A stretch of DNA of 57,187 nucleotides. It comes from Rhodospirillales bacterium (lineage in GTDB: Bacteria > Pseudomonadota > Alphaproteobacteria > Rhodospirillales > JASLLZ01). The position numbers were made by a program, and so were the translations under genes. The notes under the pieces are model-generated. The model was not told the DNA's origin. It saw nothing but the letters and a program-made list of their open reading frames with translations, and did no database searches. Below are positions 1 to 8,226 of the stretch, piece by piece. The number at the start of each line of letters is the position of its first letter. Within the stretch, counting starts at the first letter, position 1. The stretch lies in the NCBI GenBank assembly GCA_030746775.1, contig JASLLZ010000011.1, positions 1 through 57,187 of the forward strand. The letters run 5' to 3'.

Positions 1-127
1 TCCTTGAAAAGATGCCTTTCCTAGGCCCAGGACCCTCTCATCGCAACCTGTCCAAAAAACCGGCGCCACTTCAGTCATTATAGATTAGGAAAAGGTTGTC
101 AGTTTTAGGGGGTGGGTGGAGTTCTAC

Positions 128-787
128 TCAGCACTCTTTGTATTTCTTACGGACACATTCACGGGCAAGTGTCTGTGCGGCAGAGATGTCGGCAGGGGTC
201 ATCCGTTTAGCAACGATGTCTCTGTTTGTGACCGCATTCTTGTTAAAGCCTATGAAAACCCCACCCATCCTCCTCACAGTCACATTCTCCATGATGTTCT
301 CATGCCCAGATGATGCGGCGATGTTGAACCACATATGGGCACGGACATAATCCTGTAGAACACCTTGTCCATCAGCGTACATCGCACCCAGATTGGACTG
401 GGCACGGGCATACCCCTGTTCGGCACCAAGCCTGTACCACCTCACTGCAGTCTTATAATTCTTGGGAACACCGTGTCCGTCCTCGTACATCAGACCCAGA
501 TTGAACTGGGCAAGGACATTCCCTTGTTCGGCAGCAAGGGTGTGCAACTTCATTGCAGTCTCAAAGTTTTGAGGAACACCTCGTCCTTTTGCGTACATCA
601 CACCCAGATTGGTCTGGGCAGGGGCATTCCCCTGTTCTGCAAGAGGTTTCCACTCACGCAGAGCGGTTGCGTAGTCTCCTCTGTTGTACGCATCCACACC
701 TTTTTGGAAATCAGCACTCCAACTCATCCCCGCACTTCCAAGAAGCACGGCAAGGGTCAGGCAGAGGATGGCGGTCAGGTTTCTCAT
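128..787 (-). CDS. Secreted Sel1-repeat (SLR/TPR-like) protein
   Basis: Predicted 219-residue exported protein. The start at 787 (MRNLTAIL) is followed by a hydrophobic signal segment ending near SWSA; a longer reading frame back to 868 adds only a basic, unlikely leader. After the signal come about four Sel1 repeats with the usual pattern A..G...AQ.NLG.MY..G.GV..... Sel1 proteins act as helical scaffolds for protein contacts, often in envelope or signalling contexts; no enzyme motif is visible. The short C-terminal tail (ending KKYKEC) lies outside the repeats. The repeats are also visible in the DNA with a 108-bp period. This segment is clearly less GC-rich than the rest of the window, which may mean recent acquisition. 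Family call is strong; partner and function unknown. Confidence 0.85.
   Translation of the reverse strand: MRNLTAILCLTLAVLLGSAGMSWSADFQKGVDAYNRGDYATALREWKPLAEQGNAPAQTNLGVMYAKGRGVPQNFETAMKLHTLAAEQGNVLAQFNLGLMYEDGHGVPKNYKTAVRWYRLGAEQGYARAQSNLGAMYADGQGVLQDYVRAHMWFNIAASSGHENIMENVTVRRMGGVFIGFNKNAVTNRDIVAKRMTPADISAAQTLARECVRKKYKEC
378..620. repeat. 108-bp coding repeats inside the Sel1 gene
   Basis: Near-identical stretches beginning 'tacatc.cacccagattg' start at about 378, 486 and 594, a 108-bp (36-codon) period that corresponds to one Sel1 repeat each. The DNA-level similarity points to fairly recent internal duplication. Confidence 0.75.
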
Positions 788-930
788 AGGGAAAGTCTGA
801 CAGCAAATGCGGGGGATGTGGAGTCGGAGGGTGGAGGGTGAACGAGTCGGATGGCAATGTGCCCGCATGTGGGCATAGCCTTTCGCTTTCGCCGATTGGG
901 CAATGTCAGCCGTTGACCGTAGTGCTCAAG

Positions 931-1066
931 TTACTTGCGGTCTTCTCGCAGCTTGCGCGCTTTCTCCACCCATTCGGCCACACTCACCTCCGCCGGCACG
1001 ACCAACACGCCGTATTGCTGCTGAATCGCCGCACCATCCTTGCCGGTAACCCTCGTTATCTCGTGG
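931..1066 (-). other. Possible gene remnant antisense to the EamA upstream region
   Basis: Reading leftward, the frame ending at 931 gives a protein-like tail of about 45 residues (ARHEITRVTGKDGAA, then a YGVLVV stretch and a charged end EKARKLREDRK). Upstream of it the frame enters the antisense of the EamA gene and looks like noise, and I find no good start codon or ribosome site near 1066. It could be the 3' remnant of a lost small gene or a chance frame. The 788-1084 gap holds nothing else I can support. Confidence 0.25.
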
Positions 1067-1084
1067 CGGGCAGGGCAGGTCTCG

Positions 1085-1978
1085 ATGGCGGCTGGCGGTT
1101 CATCACCGGCGGGTTTGGGCGCGGCAAGGCGCGGCATTCTGTGGATGCTGCTGGCGATGCTGGCGGCGGTGACCATGGACACCGTCAACAAGACGCTGGC
1201 GCAGAGCTTCCCGGTGCCGCAACTTGTGTGGGCGCGTTTTGTCTTCCACATGGTCCTGATGCTCCTCCTCCTCGGTCCCCGCCTGCCCCGGATGGTGGTC
1301 ACCCGGCGCCCCGGCCTTCAGGTCATGCGATCGTTCTGTCTGATCTGTGCCGCGTCTCTCTTCGTTAACGGCCTACGCCTCCTGCCGCTGGCCGATGCCA
1401 ACGCCATCATATTTTTCGCCCCTATCCTGGTCACGGCGCTGTCGGCGCCGTTGCTGGGCGAACACGTGGACCGGCGCCGCTGGATCGGGGTGGCAGTGGG
1501 ATTTGTCGGCGCCCTCGTCATTATCCGCCCGGGCAGCGAGGTCATGCGCATCGCCGCCCTGTTGCCCCTCGGCGCGGCCTGTTTTTTCGCCCTCTACCAG
1601 ATCGCCACCAAGCGCCTCAGCGGCATCGACCCACCAATGACGACACTTTTCTACACCGGCCTGGTGGGGGCGCTGTTGACCAGCCTCACGGTGCCGTTTT
1701 TCTGGGTCACGCCGGGAGCGACGGACTGGTTCTTCCTGGCCATGTTGGGGGTGCTGAGCGGCGTGGCGCATTTTTGCATCATCAAGGCCTTCGAAGCGGC
1801 GCCGGCGGCCACGGTGGCGCCGTTCATCTATTCCACCCTGATCTGGGCGACGTTGAGCGGCTACATATTCTTTGACGATCTGCCCGATTCGTGGACCGTG
1901 GTCGGGGCCGCCGTCATCGTGGGCAGCGGCCTCTACATCACCTTTCAAGAGCGCCTGCAACGGGGCGCCAAGCCCTGA
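1085..1978 (+). CDS. EamA/DMT-family inner-membrane permease
   Basis: A 297-residue protein with about ten hydrophobic segments arranged as two EamA repeats (roughly residues 15-140 and 150-290), the architecture of drug/metabolite exporters of the RhaT/YdcZ type. Known members export amino acids, nucleosides or other small metabolites; the substrate here cannot be told. I chose the ATG at 1085 (MAAGG) over the one at 1040 because the extra 15 residues are not conserved-looking and the hydrophobic core starts at about residue 17 (RGILWMLLAM). It converges with the glutamine synthetase gene, with only 24 bp between the two stop codons, and has no evident operon partner. Confidence 0.85.
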   Translation: MAAGGSSPAGLGAARRGILWMLLAMLAAVTMDTVNKTLAQSFPVPQLVWARFVFHMVLMLLLLGPRLPRMVVTRRPGLQVMRSFCLICAASLFVNGLRLLPLADANAIIFFAPILVTALSAPLLGEHVDRRRWIGVAVGFVGALVIIRPGSEVMRIAALLPLGAACFFALYQIATKRLSGIDPPMTTLFYTGLVGALLTSLTVPFFWVTPGATDWFFLAMLGVLSGVAHFCIIKAFEAAPAATVAPFIYSTLIWATLSGYIFFDDLPDSWTVVGAAVIVGSGLYITFQERLQRGAKP

Positions 1979-2002
1979 TCGGCAAGGCGCACAGCCGCCC
2001 CG

Positions 2003-3310
2003 TCAACAGTCGAGGGTATGGGCGAATTCCCATTGCGAGAGATGGTTATGATAGCTGTCCCACTCGCGCTTCTTGAGCTTGACATAGCTGTCGACGAACC
2101 CGTCGCCCAGGGCGCCGCGGAGGAAGCGGCTCTTTTCGGCCAGCCTCAGGGCATCGAGCAGGTTCTCGGGCAGTCTCTTGATTCCCCGCAGCTTGTGGCC
2201 GTCCGTGTACATGTTGATGTCGACGCGCTTGCCCGGATCGCGCTTGTTGGCCATGCCGTCGAGCCCGGCGGCAAGCATGCCGGCCTGCATCAGATAGGGG
2301 TTCGCGGCGCCGTCCATGAGCCTGAACTCGAAGCGCCCGGGATCGGGGATGCGCACCATCGTGCTGCGGTTGTTGCCGCCGTAGGCGATGGCGTTGGGCG
2401 ACCAGGTCGCGCCCGACAGGGTGGTCGAGGCGTTGAGCCGCTTGTAGCTGTTGACGGCGGGGTTGAACAACGCGCACAGCGCCGGAGCCCAGTGCAGCAC
2501 GCCGCCGAGGAAGCAATAGGCCAGCTTCGACAGGCCGAGCTCGCCCTTCGCGCTGAAAAAGAGGTTCTTGCGCCCGGACTTGTCCCAGACCGAGGCGTGG
2601 GCATGACAGCCGCTGCCGGTCAGGTCGGCGAACGGCTTGGGCATGAAGGTGGCGCGCAGGCCGTGTTTTTCGGCGATCGTCTTGACCATATACTTGAAGA
2701 ACACGTGGCGGTCGGCGGTGACCAGGCAATCGTCATAGTCCCAGTTCATCTCGTATTGGCCGTTGGCGTCCTCGTGATCGTTCTGATAGGGGTTCCAGCC
2801 CATGGCGATCATGCTGTCGCAAATCTCACGAATGACGTCGTAACGCCGCATCAGCGCCGCTTGGTCGTAGCACGGCTTTTCCTGAATGTCGCGAGGGTCG
2901 GAAATTGCCTTGCCGTCGGGCTGAATGAGGAAATATTCGCACTCGACGCCGGTCTTCATCCGGTATCCCTTCTTCGCCGCATCGCCGATCTGACGTTTGA
3001 GCACATGACGGGGCGCGGCTTCGACCGGCCGGCCATCCATCCACGCGTCGCCGGCCAGCCAGCCCACTTCCGGCTGCCAGGGCAGTTGGATGAGGCTTTT
3101 CGGATCCGGAATGGCAAACATATCCGGGTCCGCCGGCGACATGTCCATCCAGGCGGCGAACCCGGCAAAGCCGGCGCCGTCTTTCTGCATGCCCCCGATG
3201 GCCCGCGCCGGGACCATCTTGGCGCGCAGCACCCCGAACAGGTCGACGAAGCTGATGAGGAAGTACTTGATCTTCCGTTCTTTGGCGATTTTCGCGAGAT
3301 CGATAGCCAT
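2003..3310 (-). CDS. Type III-like glutamine synthetase / gamma-glutamylmethylamide synthetase (GlnT/GmaS)
   Basis: A 435-residue glutamine synthetase fold enzyme, which ligates an amine to the gamma-carboxyl of glutamate using ATP. Metal and substrate motifs are visible: GVECEYFL and NGQYEMNW (metal-binding Glu), GSGCHAHASVW (His), NNRSTMVRIP (nucleotide/phosphate Arg) and FEFRLMDGAANPYL. The start MAIDLAKIAKER at 3310 has GGGAGG eight bases upstream; earlier ATGs (3331, 3361) do not. It is the last gene after mgsA-like, mgsB-like and mgsC-like genes, the same order as in methylamine-using bacteria (mgsABC-gmaS) and rhizobial glxBCD-glnT. GmaS uses methylamine, GlnT ammonia; sequence alone does not separate them here, so no symbol is given. 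Confidence 0.85.
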   Translation of the reverse strand: MAIDLAKIAKERKIKYFLISFVDLFGVLRAKMVPARAIGGMQKDGAGFAGFAAWMDMSPADPDMFAIPDPKSLIQLPWQPEVGWLAGDAWMDGRPVEAAPRHVLKRQIGDAAKKGYRMKTGVECEYFLIQPDGKAISDPRDIQEKPCYDQAALMRRYDVIREICDSMIAMGWNPYQNDHEDANGQYEMNWDYDDCLVTADRHVFFKYMVKTIAEKHGLRATFMPKPFADLTGSGCHAHASVWDKSGRKNLFFSAKGELGLSKLAYCFLGGVLHWAPALCALFNPAVNSYKRLNASTTLSGATWSPNAIAYGGNNRSTMVRIPDPGRFEFRLMDGAANPYLMQAGMLAAGLDGMANKRDPGKRVDINMYTDGHKLRGIKRLPENLLDALRLAEKSRFLRGALGDGFVDSYVKLKKREWDSYHNHLSQWEFAHTLDC

Positions 3311-3373
3311 CTGATATGCCCTCCCAGACATGAAACGACGTTGGTTTTCCTTACGCCTCACCCCTCGAATTCA

Positions 3374-4690
3374 TCATGATTTTCCCGGTATCCAGTCGGT
3401 GCCCGCCAGGGGGACGCAGGCCATGGCGGCCGCCTCGATGGTCAGGGCCGCCAAATCCTCCGGTTCCAGGTTGAGAACGTGACTCTTGCCGCAAGCCCGG
3501 GCGATGGTTTGAAGTTCCTGCACCATCACCGACAGATAGTTCTTGAGCCAGCGCGCCCCCTGCTCGGGCTTCAAGCGCGCTTCGAGTTCCGGCTCATGGG
3601 TGGTGATGCCCACGGGGCAGCGCCCGCTATCGCAATTTTGGCAGTATCCGGGTTCGGTCCCGAGCGCGTGATAGTCGTCGACGAAGACCGGCTTGTTGCA
3701 GCCCAGCGCCACCAGGGCCGCCGTGCCGATGGAGACCGCGTCGGCACCCAGCGCCAGCGCCTTGGCGACGTCGGCGCCGCTGCGGATGCCGCCCGAGACG
3801 ACGAGTTGCACCTTGCGGTGCATGTCCAACTCCTGCAACGCCTCTACCGCCATGCGGGTCGCCGGCAGGGTCGGGATGCCGACGTGCTCGATGAAGACGT
3901 CCTGGGTCGCCGCCGTGCCGCCCTGCATGCCGTCGAGGACAATGGCGTCGGCGCCCGCCTTGACGGCAAGCGCCACGTCGTACTGGGGCCGGGCGGCACC
4001 GATTTTGACGAAGATCGGCTTCTCCCAATCGGTGACCTCCCTGAGTTCCCGGATCTTGATCGTCAGATCGTCGGGCCCTGTCCAGTCGGGATGGCGGCAC
4101 GCGCTGCGCTGGTCGATGCCGACCGGCAGGTCGCGCATGGCGGCAACCCTTTCGGTGATCTTCAAGCCCAGCAGAACGCCGCCGCCGCCCGGTTTGGCGC
4201 CCTGGCCCACCACCACCTCTATGGCATCGGCGCGGCGCAGTTCATCGGGGCTCATTCCGTATCGCGACGGCAGGACTTGATAGACAAGCGTCTTCGAGCT
4301 TTGGCGTTCTTCCTCGGTCATGCCGCCGTCGCCGGTCGTTGAACTCGTGCCCATCTCGGTGCAGGCGCGCCCAATCGACTCCTTGGCGTTGGCCCCCAGC
4401 GCGCCGAAACTCATGCCGGCGATGGTGATGGGGATGCGCAACTCAATCGGTTTCTTGGCGAACCGGGTGCCCAGGGTCACGTTTGTTCCACAGGCCTCCC
4501 GGTAACCTTCGAGGGGGTAACGTGACATCGAAGCGCCGAGGAACACCAGATCATCGAACGTCGGCAGGTGCCGTTTGGTGCCGAAGCCGCGAATCTCGTA
4601 AACGCCCTGGTCGGCCGCTCTTTGGATCTCGGCCAGGATCCTGGGAGAGAAGGCCGCTGAGGGACGCAGGGTGCGGCGGTCAACACTCAT
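3374..4690 (-). CDS. mgsC: Glutamate synthase FMN-domain subunit (MgsC/GlxD type)
   Basis: A 438-residue protein equal to the FMN-binding central/synthase domain of GltB. Visible features include the TIM-barrel substrate region with TTGDGGMTEEE, GAKPGGGGVL, IVLDGMQGGTAATQ and SGGIRSGADVAKALALGADAV (flavin phosphate site), then a cysteine motif CQNCDSGRCPVG typical of the 3Fe-4S site. In the family this subunit turns 2-oxoglutarate plus ammonia or methylamine (released by the amidotransferase partner) into glutamate or N-methylglutamate. The start at 4690 (MSVDRR) is preceded by GAGGT; the frame upstream is not protein-like. It lies 19 bp downstream of mgsB and 63 bp upstream of the glutamine synthetase start. 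The symbol follows the operon order; GlxD is the rhizobial equivalent. Confidence 0.85.
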   Translation of the reverse strand: MSVDRRTLRPSAAFSPRILAEIQRAADQGVYEIRGFGTKRHLPTFDDLVFLGASMSRYPLEGYREACGTNVTLGTRFAKKPIELRIPITIAGMSFGALGANAKESIGRACTEMGTSSTTGDGGMTEEERQSSKTLVYQVLPSRYGMSPDELRRADAIEVVVGQGAKPGGGGVLLGLKITERVAAMRDLPVGIDQRSACRHPDWTGPDDLTIKIRELREVTDWEKPIFVKIGAARPQYDVALAVKAGADAIVLDGMQGGTAATQDVFIEHVGIPTLPATRMAVEALQELDMHRKVQLVVSGGIRSGADVAKALALGADAVSIGTAALVALGCNKPVFVDDYHALGTEPGYCQNCDSGRCPVGITTHEPELEARLKPEQGARWLKNYLSVMVQELQTIARACGKSHVLNLEPEDLAALTIEAAAMACVPLAGTDWIPGKS

Positions 4691-4709
4691 GGCGCATACC
4701 TCGTTGCCA

Positions 4710-5393
4710 TCAAACGGCGTCCGCGTTGTCGATGTGGAAGTTATAGAGCCTGCGCGCCGAACCGTAGCGCCGGAACTCCTTGGCATCGGCCTCGACGGCC
4801 GATTTCCTCAACAAACCGCCCAGGGTCTCGACATGGGCCGGCGTCATCTCCTTTTCCACGCAGTCGGCCCCCAGACTGGCGATCCCTCCGCGCACGTAGA
4901 GGATCGCCTCGTAGATCGAGTCTCCGAGGTCCCGACCGGCGTCGCCGCAGACGACGAGATGCCCCTTCTGGGCCATGAAGGCGCTCATATGACCGACCGA
5001 ACCGTTGACGACGATGTCGACGCCCTTCATCGAGATGCCGCAGCGCGCGCTCGCGTCGCCCTCGATCACCACCAATCCACCACGACCCGAGGCCGCCGCC
5101 GACTGCGACGCGTTGCCCCGCACCCGGACCAATCCCGACATGATGTTTTCGGCCACGCCCCAGCCGCAGTGGCCCTCGACGATCACCGTGGCATCCATGT
5201 TCATGCCGGCGCAATAGTAACCGACATGGCCGTCGATGCGGACCTCGATGGGCGAGGAGAGCCCGGCCGCGATGGCGTGCGCCCCTCTTGGGTTGGCAAT
5301 GCGCCACTCGCGCTCATTGGTGTCGGGCGGCAGGTCGTGCAGCCTCTGATTGAGGTCGCGGAGCGAAGTCTTGGCAAGATCGATGGTGGTCAT
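4710..5393 (-). CDS. mgsB: Glutamate synthase GXGXG-domain subunit (MgsB/GlxC type)
   Basis: A 227-residue protein corresponding to the C-terminal beta-helix (GXGXG) domain of GltB. Repeated short strands with glycine turns are plain: VIVEGHCGWGVAENIMSG, VRVRGNASQSAA, VVIEGDASARCGIS, IVVNGSVGHMSA. This domain is structural in glutamate synthase and is a separate polypeptide in the Mgs/Glx enzymes. Its ATG at 5393 overlaps the TGA of mgsA in an ATGA junction, which implies translational coupling and a stoichiometric complex. An upstream extension of the frame to 5510 is only mgsA antiframe. Confidence 0.85.
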   Translation of the reverse strand: MTTIDLAKTSLRDLNQRLHDLPPDTNEREWRIANPRGAHAIAAGLSSPIEVRIDGHVGYYCAGMNMDATVIVEGHCGWGVAENIMSGLVRVRGNASQSAAASGRGGLVVIEGDASARCGISMKGVDIVVNGSVGHMSAFMAQKGHLVVCGDAGRDLGDSIYEAILYVRGGIASLGADCVEKEMTPAHVETLGGLLRKSAVEADAKEFRRYGSARRLYNFHIDNADAV

Positions 5394-6298
5394 GCGGCTT
5401 TCTTCACTGCCCAGGTATAGACGACGCCCGGCTTGGGTTCCCAGATGCTCGCCGTCTCCACCCCGGGAAGATGAGCCAGGCTGCGGTACTCGGACGCCAT
5501 CGCCACCCAATGATCGGTTTCCGCCAGGACCGCCGGCTTACACGCGATTCCGTCGCGCAGAACGGCGAAACCATCCTCGGTTCCCATGGTGAAGGTGTAG
5601 AACCCGTCGAGGTCCCTAAGGCCGGCCTCCATGGCTTCGGCGAGGCTGGCGCCTTGTCCCAGGCGGTAGGCGAAGTAGCGGGCGGCGACCTCGGTGTCGT
5701 TGTCGGTTTCGAAGGTCATGCCCTGGCGCCGCAACCACTGACGCAGGCGATTGTAGTTGCTCAGCGACCCGTTGTGGACCAGGCACGTGTCGGCGGCCGC
5801 GGTGAAGGGATGGGAATGGATCGTCGTCACGGCGCTTTCGGTGGCCATCCGCGTATGGCCGACCGCGTGGGACCCTTCCATCTCGGCGACGCCGTACTTC
5901 TCGACCACGTCGGCCGTCAGGCCCTTCTCCTTGTAAACCTCCATGACCCGCCCATACCCCATGATACGGATTTCGGGATGGTGCTCGCCGGCCCAGGCAC
6001 GCACCCTGTCCGCTTCGGCGTCTACCGTAAGGATCGCGTGGCACCCCTTGATAAGAACATCGACCTCGGCGTCGAGCGCCCTTCCCAGCTGCGTTCCGAC
6101 CTCGCCCCAGGGAAAGGCGGCATCGGCGTTATAGAGGGTGAGCTTGCAACGGTCGTCGGCGATGGGATGGTGATAGACCGCGAAGCCGGTGCTGTCGGGC
6201 CCCCGTTCGCTCATCCCGACAAGCATGGGCGCGAAGTGCAAACCCAATTGCGGTTGCAGGGAGGGAGTCTTCAGAAACAGGCCGACGATCCCACACAT
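5390..6298 (-). CDS. mgsA: Class II glutamine amidotransferase subunit (MgsA/GlxB type)
   Basis: A 302-residue N-terminal-nucleophile amidotransferase. The catalytic Cys is residue 2 (MCGIVGLF), and the later motifs are HTRMATESAVTTIHSHPF, LVHNGSLSNYN and DNDTEVAARYFAYRL. In the complex it hydrolyses glutamine or gamma-glutamylmethylamide and passes the amine to the MgsC active site. It is the first gene of the mgsABC-glutamine synthetase run and overlaps mgsB by four bases. The 164-bp gap upstream carries a palindrome (6376-6393) that may be its control site. No N-methylglutamate dehydrogenase (mgdABCD) genes follow, unlike complete methylamine pathways. Confidence 0.85.
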   Translation of the reverse strand: MCGIVGLFLKTPSLQPQLGLHFAPMLVGMSERGPDSTGFAVYHHPIADDRCKLTLYNADAAFPWGEVGTQLGRALDAEVDVLIKGCHAILTVDAEADRVRAWAGEHHPEIRIMGYGRVMEVYKEKGLTADVVEKYGVAEMEGSHAVGHTRMATESAVTTIHSHPFTAAADTCLVHNGSLSNYNRLRQWLRRQGMTFETDNDTEVAARYFAYRLGQGASLAEAMEAGLRDLDGFYTFTMGTEDGFAVLRDGIACKPAVLAETDHWVAMASEYRSLAHLPGVETASIWEPKPGVVYTWAVKKAA

Positions 6299-6375
6299 GA
6301 GTGACGTTCCAACAACCGACGCGGATGGGCGTCGACCTCCCCGGAAATTGCTTTGTTCTCTCTATCCGTTATACG

Positions 6376-6393
6376 CCTCACCCTATTCAGGGT
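6376..6393. promoter_or_regulatory. 18-bp palindrome between hyuB1 and mgsA
   Basis: Perfect inverted repeat TCACCCT-ATTC-AGGGTGA in the 164-bp gap between the hyuB1 stop and the mgsA start. On the coding (minus) strand it lies about 78 bases upstream of the mgsA ATG, with a TATAAC-like hexamer on its mgsA side. It may be an operator or a short mRNA hairpin separating two transcription units. There is no U-run, so a classical terminator is less likely. Confidence 0.45.
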
Positions 6394-6462
6394 GAAGAAG
6401 AAATACCGCCCGGGCCAGGAGTCAAGCGCCGACGTCGGCGAACCGAACAAGCGGTCTGGCCG

Positions 6463-8226
6463 TCACCGTTCCCGTGGCGCCGAAGACCGTCTTTTCGCCC
6501 GGCGCCTGAGGCGCCGGGTTTTCTTGCCATCCACTTTCATCGTTTCCTTGTCGATCGCCACCCCATAGGTCTTGCGGGCCCGCTTCAGGCTGACCTTTTC
6601 GTTGCGCACGTCATCCAAGACCAGCGCCGGGTCGCGCTCCAAGGGGTCGCCCCAGCCGCCGGCGCCGGCCGACTGGATTCTCAACGAATCGCTCGGATAA
6701 AGCGTGAATGTGGACTTGCCCATGTTGCAGTCGGCCTGACCGGCGGACAATACGGTGGCCTTGAGCCGCGCGCCGGCATGGCCGCCGGAAACGCCGTAGG
6801 GGCTGAAATCCTGCCGGTCGACGCGAATCTGGACCAGGGCCTCTTCTTTGCCCACGTATTGCCATTCCCGAATCACCGCCATGCTGCCGCGGTGGGTGCC
6901 CGCTCCTTCAGAATCGGGTGCCAGGGCCACCTGGCCGTAAAGGATGTCCGGGTAGACGTTCTCGTTCGATTCGATGGGGATCTTCGAGTTGTTGGTGATC
7001 GGCGGCGAGCAGATCTCGTTTCCGTCGCCGCCGAGCCGTCCCCCCCATCCTCCGAAAACGGTTTCCATGAGGATGAACAAGTCGCCGTTCTCGTCGGGCG
7101 CGGCGATGTTGACCAGGGTGTCCTGGCCCGAACTGCAGGCCATCATCTTTTCCGGGCGGATGGTAACCTGACATCCGATCAGGACATCCGCCGCCCGCTG
7201 CGCCGTTCCGCCCCGGCTGGCCACCGGGCCGGGCAGGACGGGGTTGAACAACGTTCCCTCCGGCACCGTCACCTTGACCGGCCGCCAGGCGCCGCCGTTC
7301 CTTGGGATATCGGGATTGATCATGAGCCTCATCGCGGTCATGACGGCGGACCGAACCGATCCCAAGGGGTTGTTCATGCCGCCCTTGACCTGGGGCGCGG
7401 TGCCGGTGAAATCATAGTCGATTTGGTCTCCCGCGACGGTGATCTTCAAGCGGATGGGGACCGGCTTGCCCGGGTTGTTTCCGTCATCGTCGAGATAGTC
7501 GACAAAGTCGTAGGTGCCGTCCGGCAAGGCCTCGATCTCGGCCCGGGTCAGGCGCTCGGAATAATCCATAAGGCCGTCCAGATAGGGCTTCAGGGTGTCC
7601 CAGCCGTATTCGTCGACGAGTTCGCGAAAACGCTGCTCGCCGATGATGCAGGCGCCGCAATGGGCGCCGATGTCCGCCTTGACGATGTCGGGCGCCCGCG
7701 AGTTGCAGCTCAGAATCTCAAAGAAAGTCTCGTTGGGCTCGCCCCGTTCGTACAGTTTCAAGGGCGCGAACCTCAAACCCTCTTGAAAGATATCTGTCGA
7801 GTTATGGGGACAGCTGCCGGGCGTCATCCCGCCGACGTCGCGCTGATGACCGCCGGAAACCGACCACGCCGCGATCTCGTCACCAACGAATATGGGGCGG
7901 TACAGGTAAACGTCGGGCAGGTGCGACGCGCCCGAGTACGGATCGTTGGTGATTATGATGTCGCCGGGATAGGTGTTGTCGCGGTTTTCCTTCAGCCACT
8001 CGCTGATGAGGCCCGGATAGACCAGGGAGTGGAGGACCGTGCCGTCCCCCTCCATGATCATTTCCCCGTTGCCCATGCACAGGCCGCACTGGAAATCATG
8101 GGCGTCCCGGGTGATCGGCGACAGCGACGTGCGGACTACCACCCTGTTCATCTCGTCGGTTGCCGAACCGAGGAAATTATTGATCAGCTGCATGGTGAAG
8201 ATGTCGAAATCCTTCTTACCGGCCAT
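6463..8226 (-). CDS. Hydantoinase B / oxoprolinase beta-type subunit (HyuB1)
   Basis: A 587-residue member of the HyuB family (also the acetone carboxylase alpha-type subunit). The start MAGKKDFDIF at 8226 has GGGGGAGG just upstream. Family motifs: TRDAHDFQCGL near residue 35, NDPYSGASHLPDVY, GHQRDVGGMTPGS, DYDFTGTAPQVKGGMN, SRGGTAQRAADVL and the C-terminal GAGGWGDPLERDP. With a HyuA partner such proteins use ATP to open a cyclic amide (hydantoin, 5-oxoproline) or to carboxylate a ketone. Its start overlaps the end of hyuA1 by 11 bases, so the two are co-translated. It has a short basic C-terminal tail (RRLRRRAKRR). Substrate is not predictable from sequence. Confidence 0.88.
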   Translation of the reverse strand: MAGKKDFDIFTMQLINNFLGSATDEMNRVVVRTSLSPITRDAHDFQCGLCMGNGEMIMEGDGTVLHSLVYPGLISEWLKENRDNTYPGDIIITNDPYSGASHLPDVYLYRPIFVGDEIAAWSVSGGHQRDVGGMTPGSCPHNSTDIFQEGLRFAPLKLYERGEPNETFFEILSCNSRAPDIVKADIGAHCGACIIGEQRFRELVDEYGWDTLKPYLDGLMDYSERLTRAEIEALPDGTYDFVDYLDDDGNNPGKPVPIRLKITVAGDQIDYDFTGTAPQVKGGMNNPLGSVRSAVMTAMRLMINPDIPRNGGAWRPVKVTVPEGTLFNPVLPGPVASRGGTAQRAADVLIGCQVTIRPEKMMACSSGQDTLVNIAAPDENGDLFILMETVFGGWGGRLGGDGNEICSPPITNNSKIPIESNENVYPDILYGQVALAPDSEGAGTHRGSMAVIREWQYVGKEEALVQIRVDRQDFSPYGVSGGHAGARLKATVLSAGQADCNMGKSTFTLYPSDSLRIQSAGAGGWGDPLERDPALVLDDVRNEKVSLKRARKTYGVAIDKETMKVDGKKTRRLRRRAKRRSSAPRER

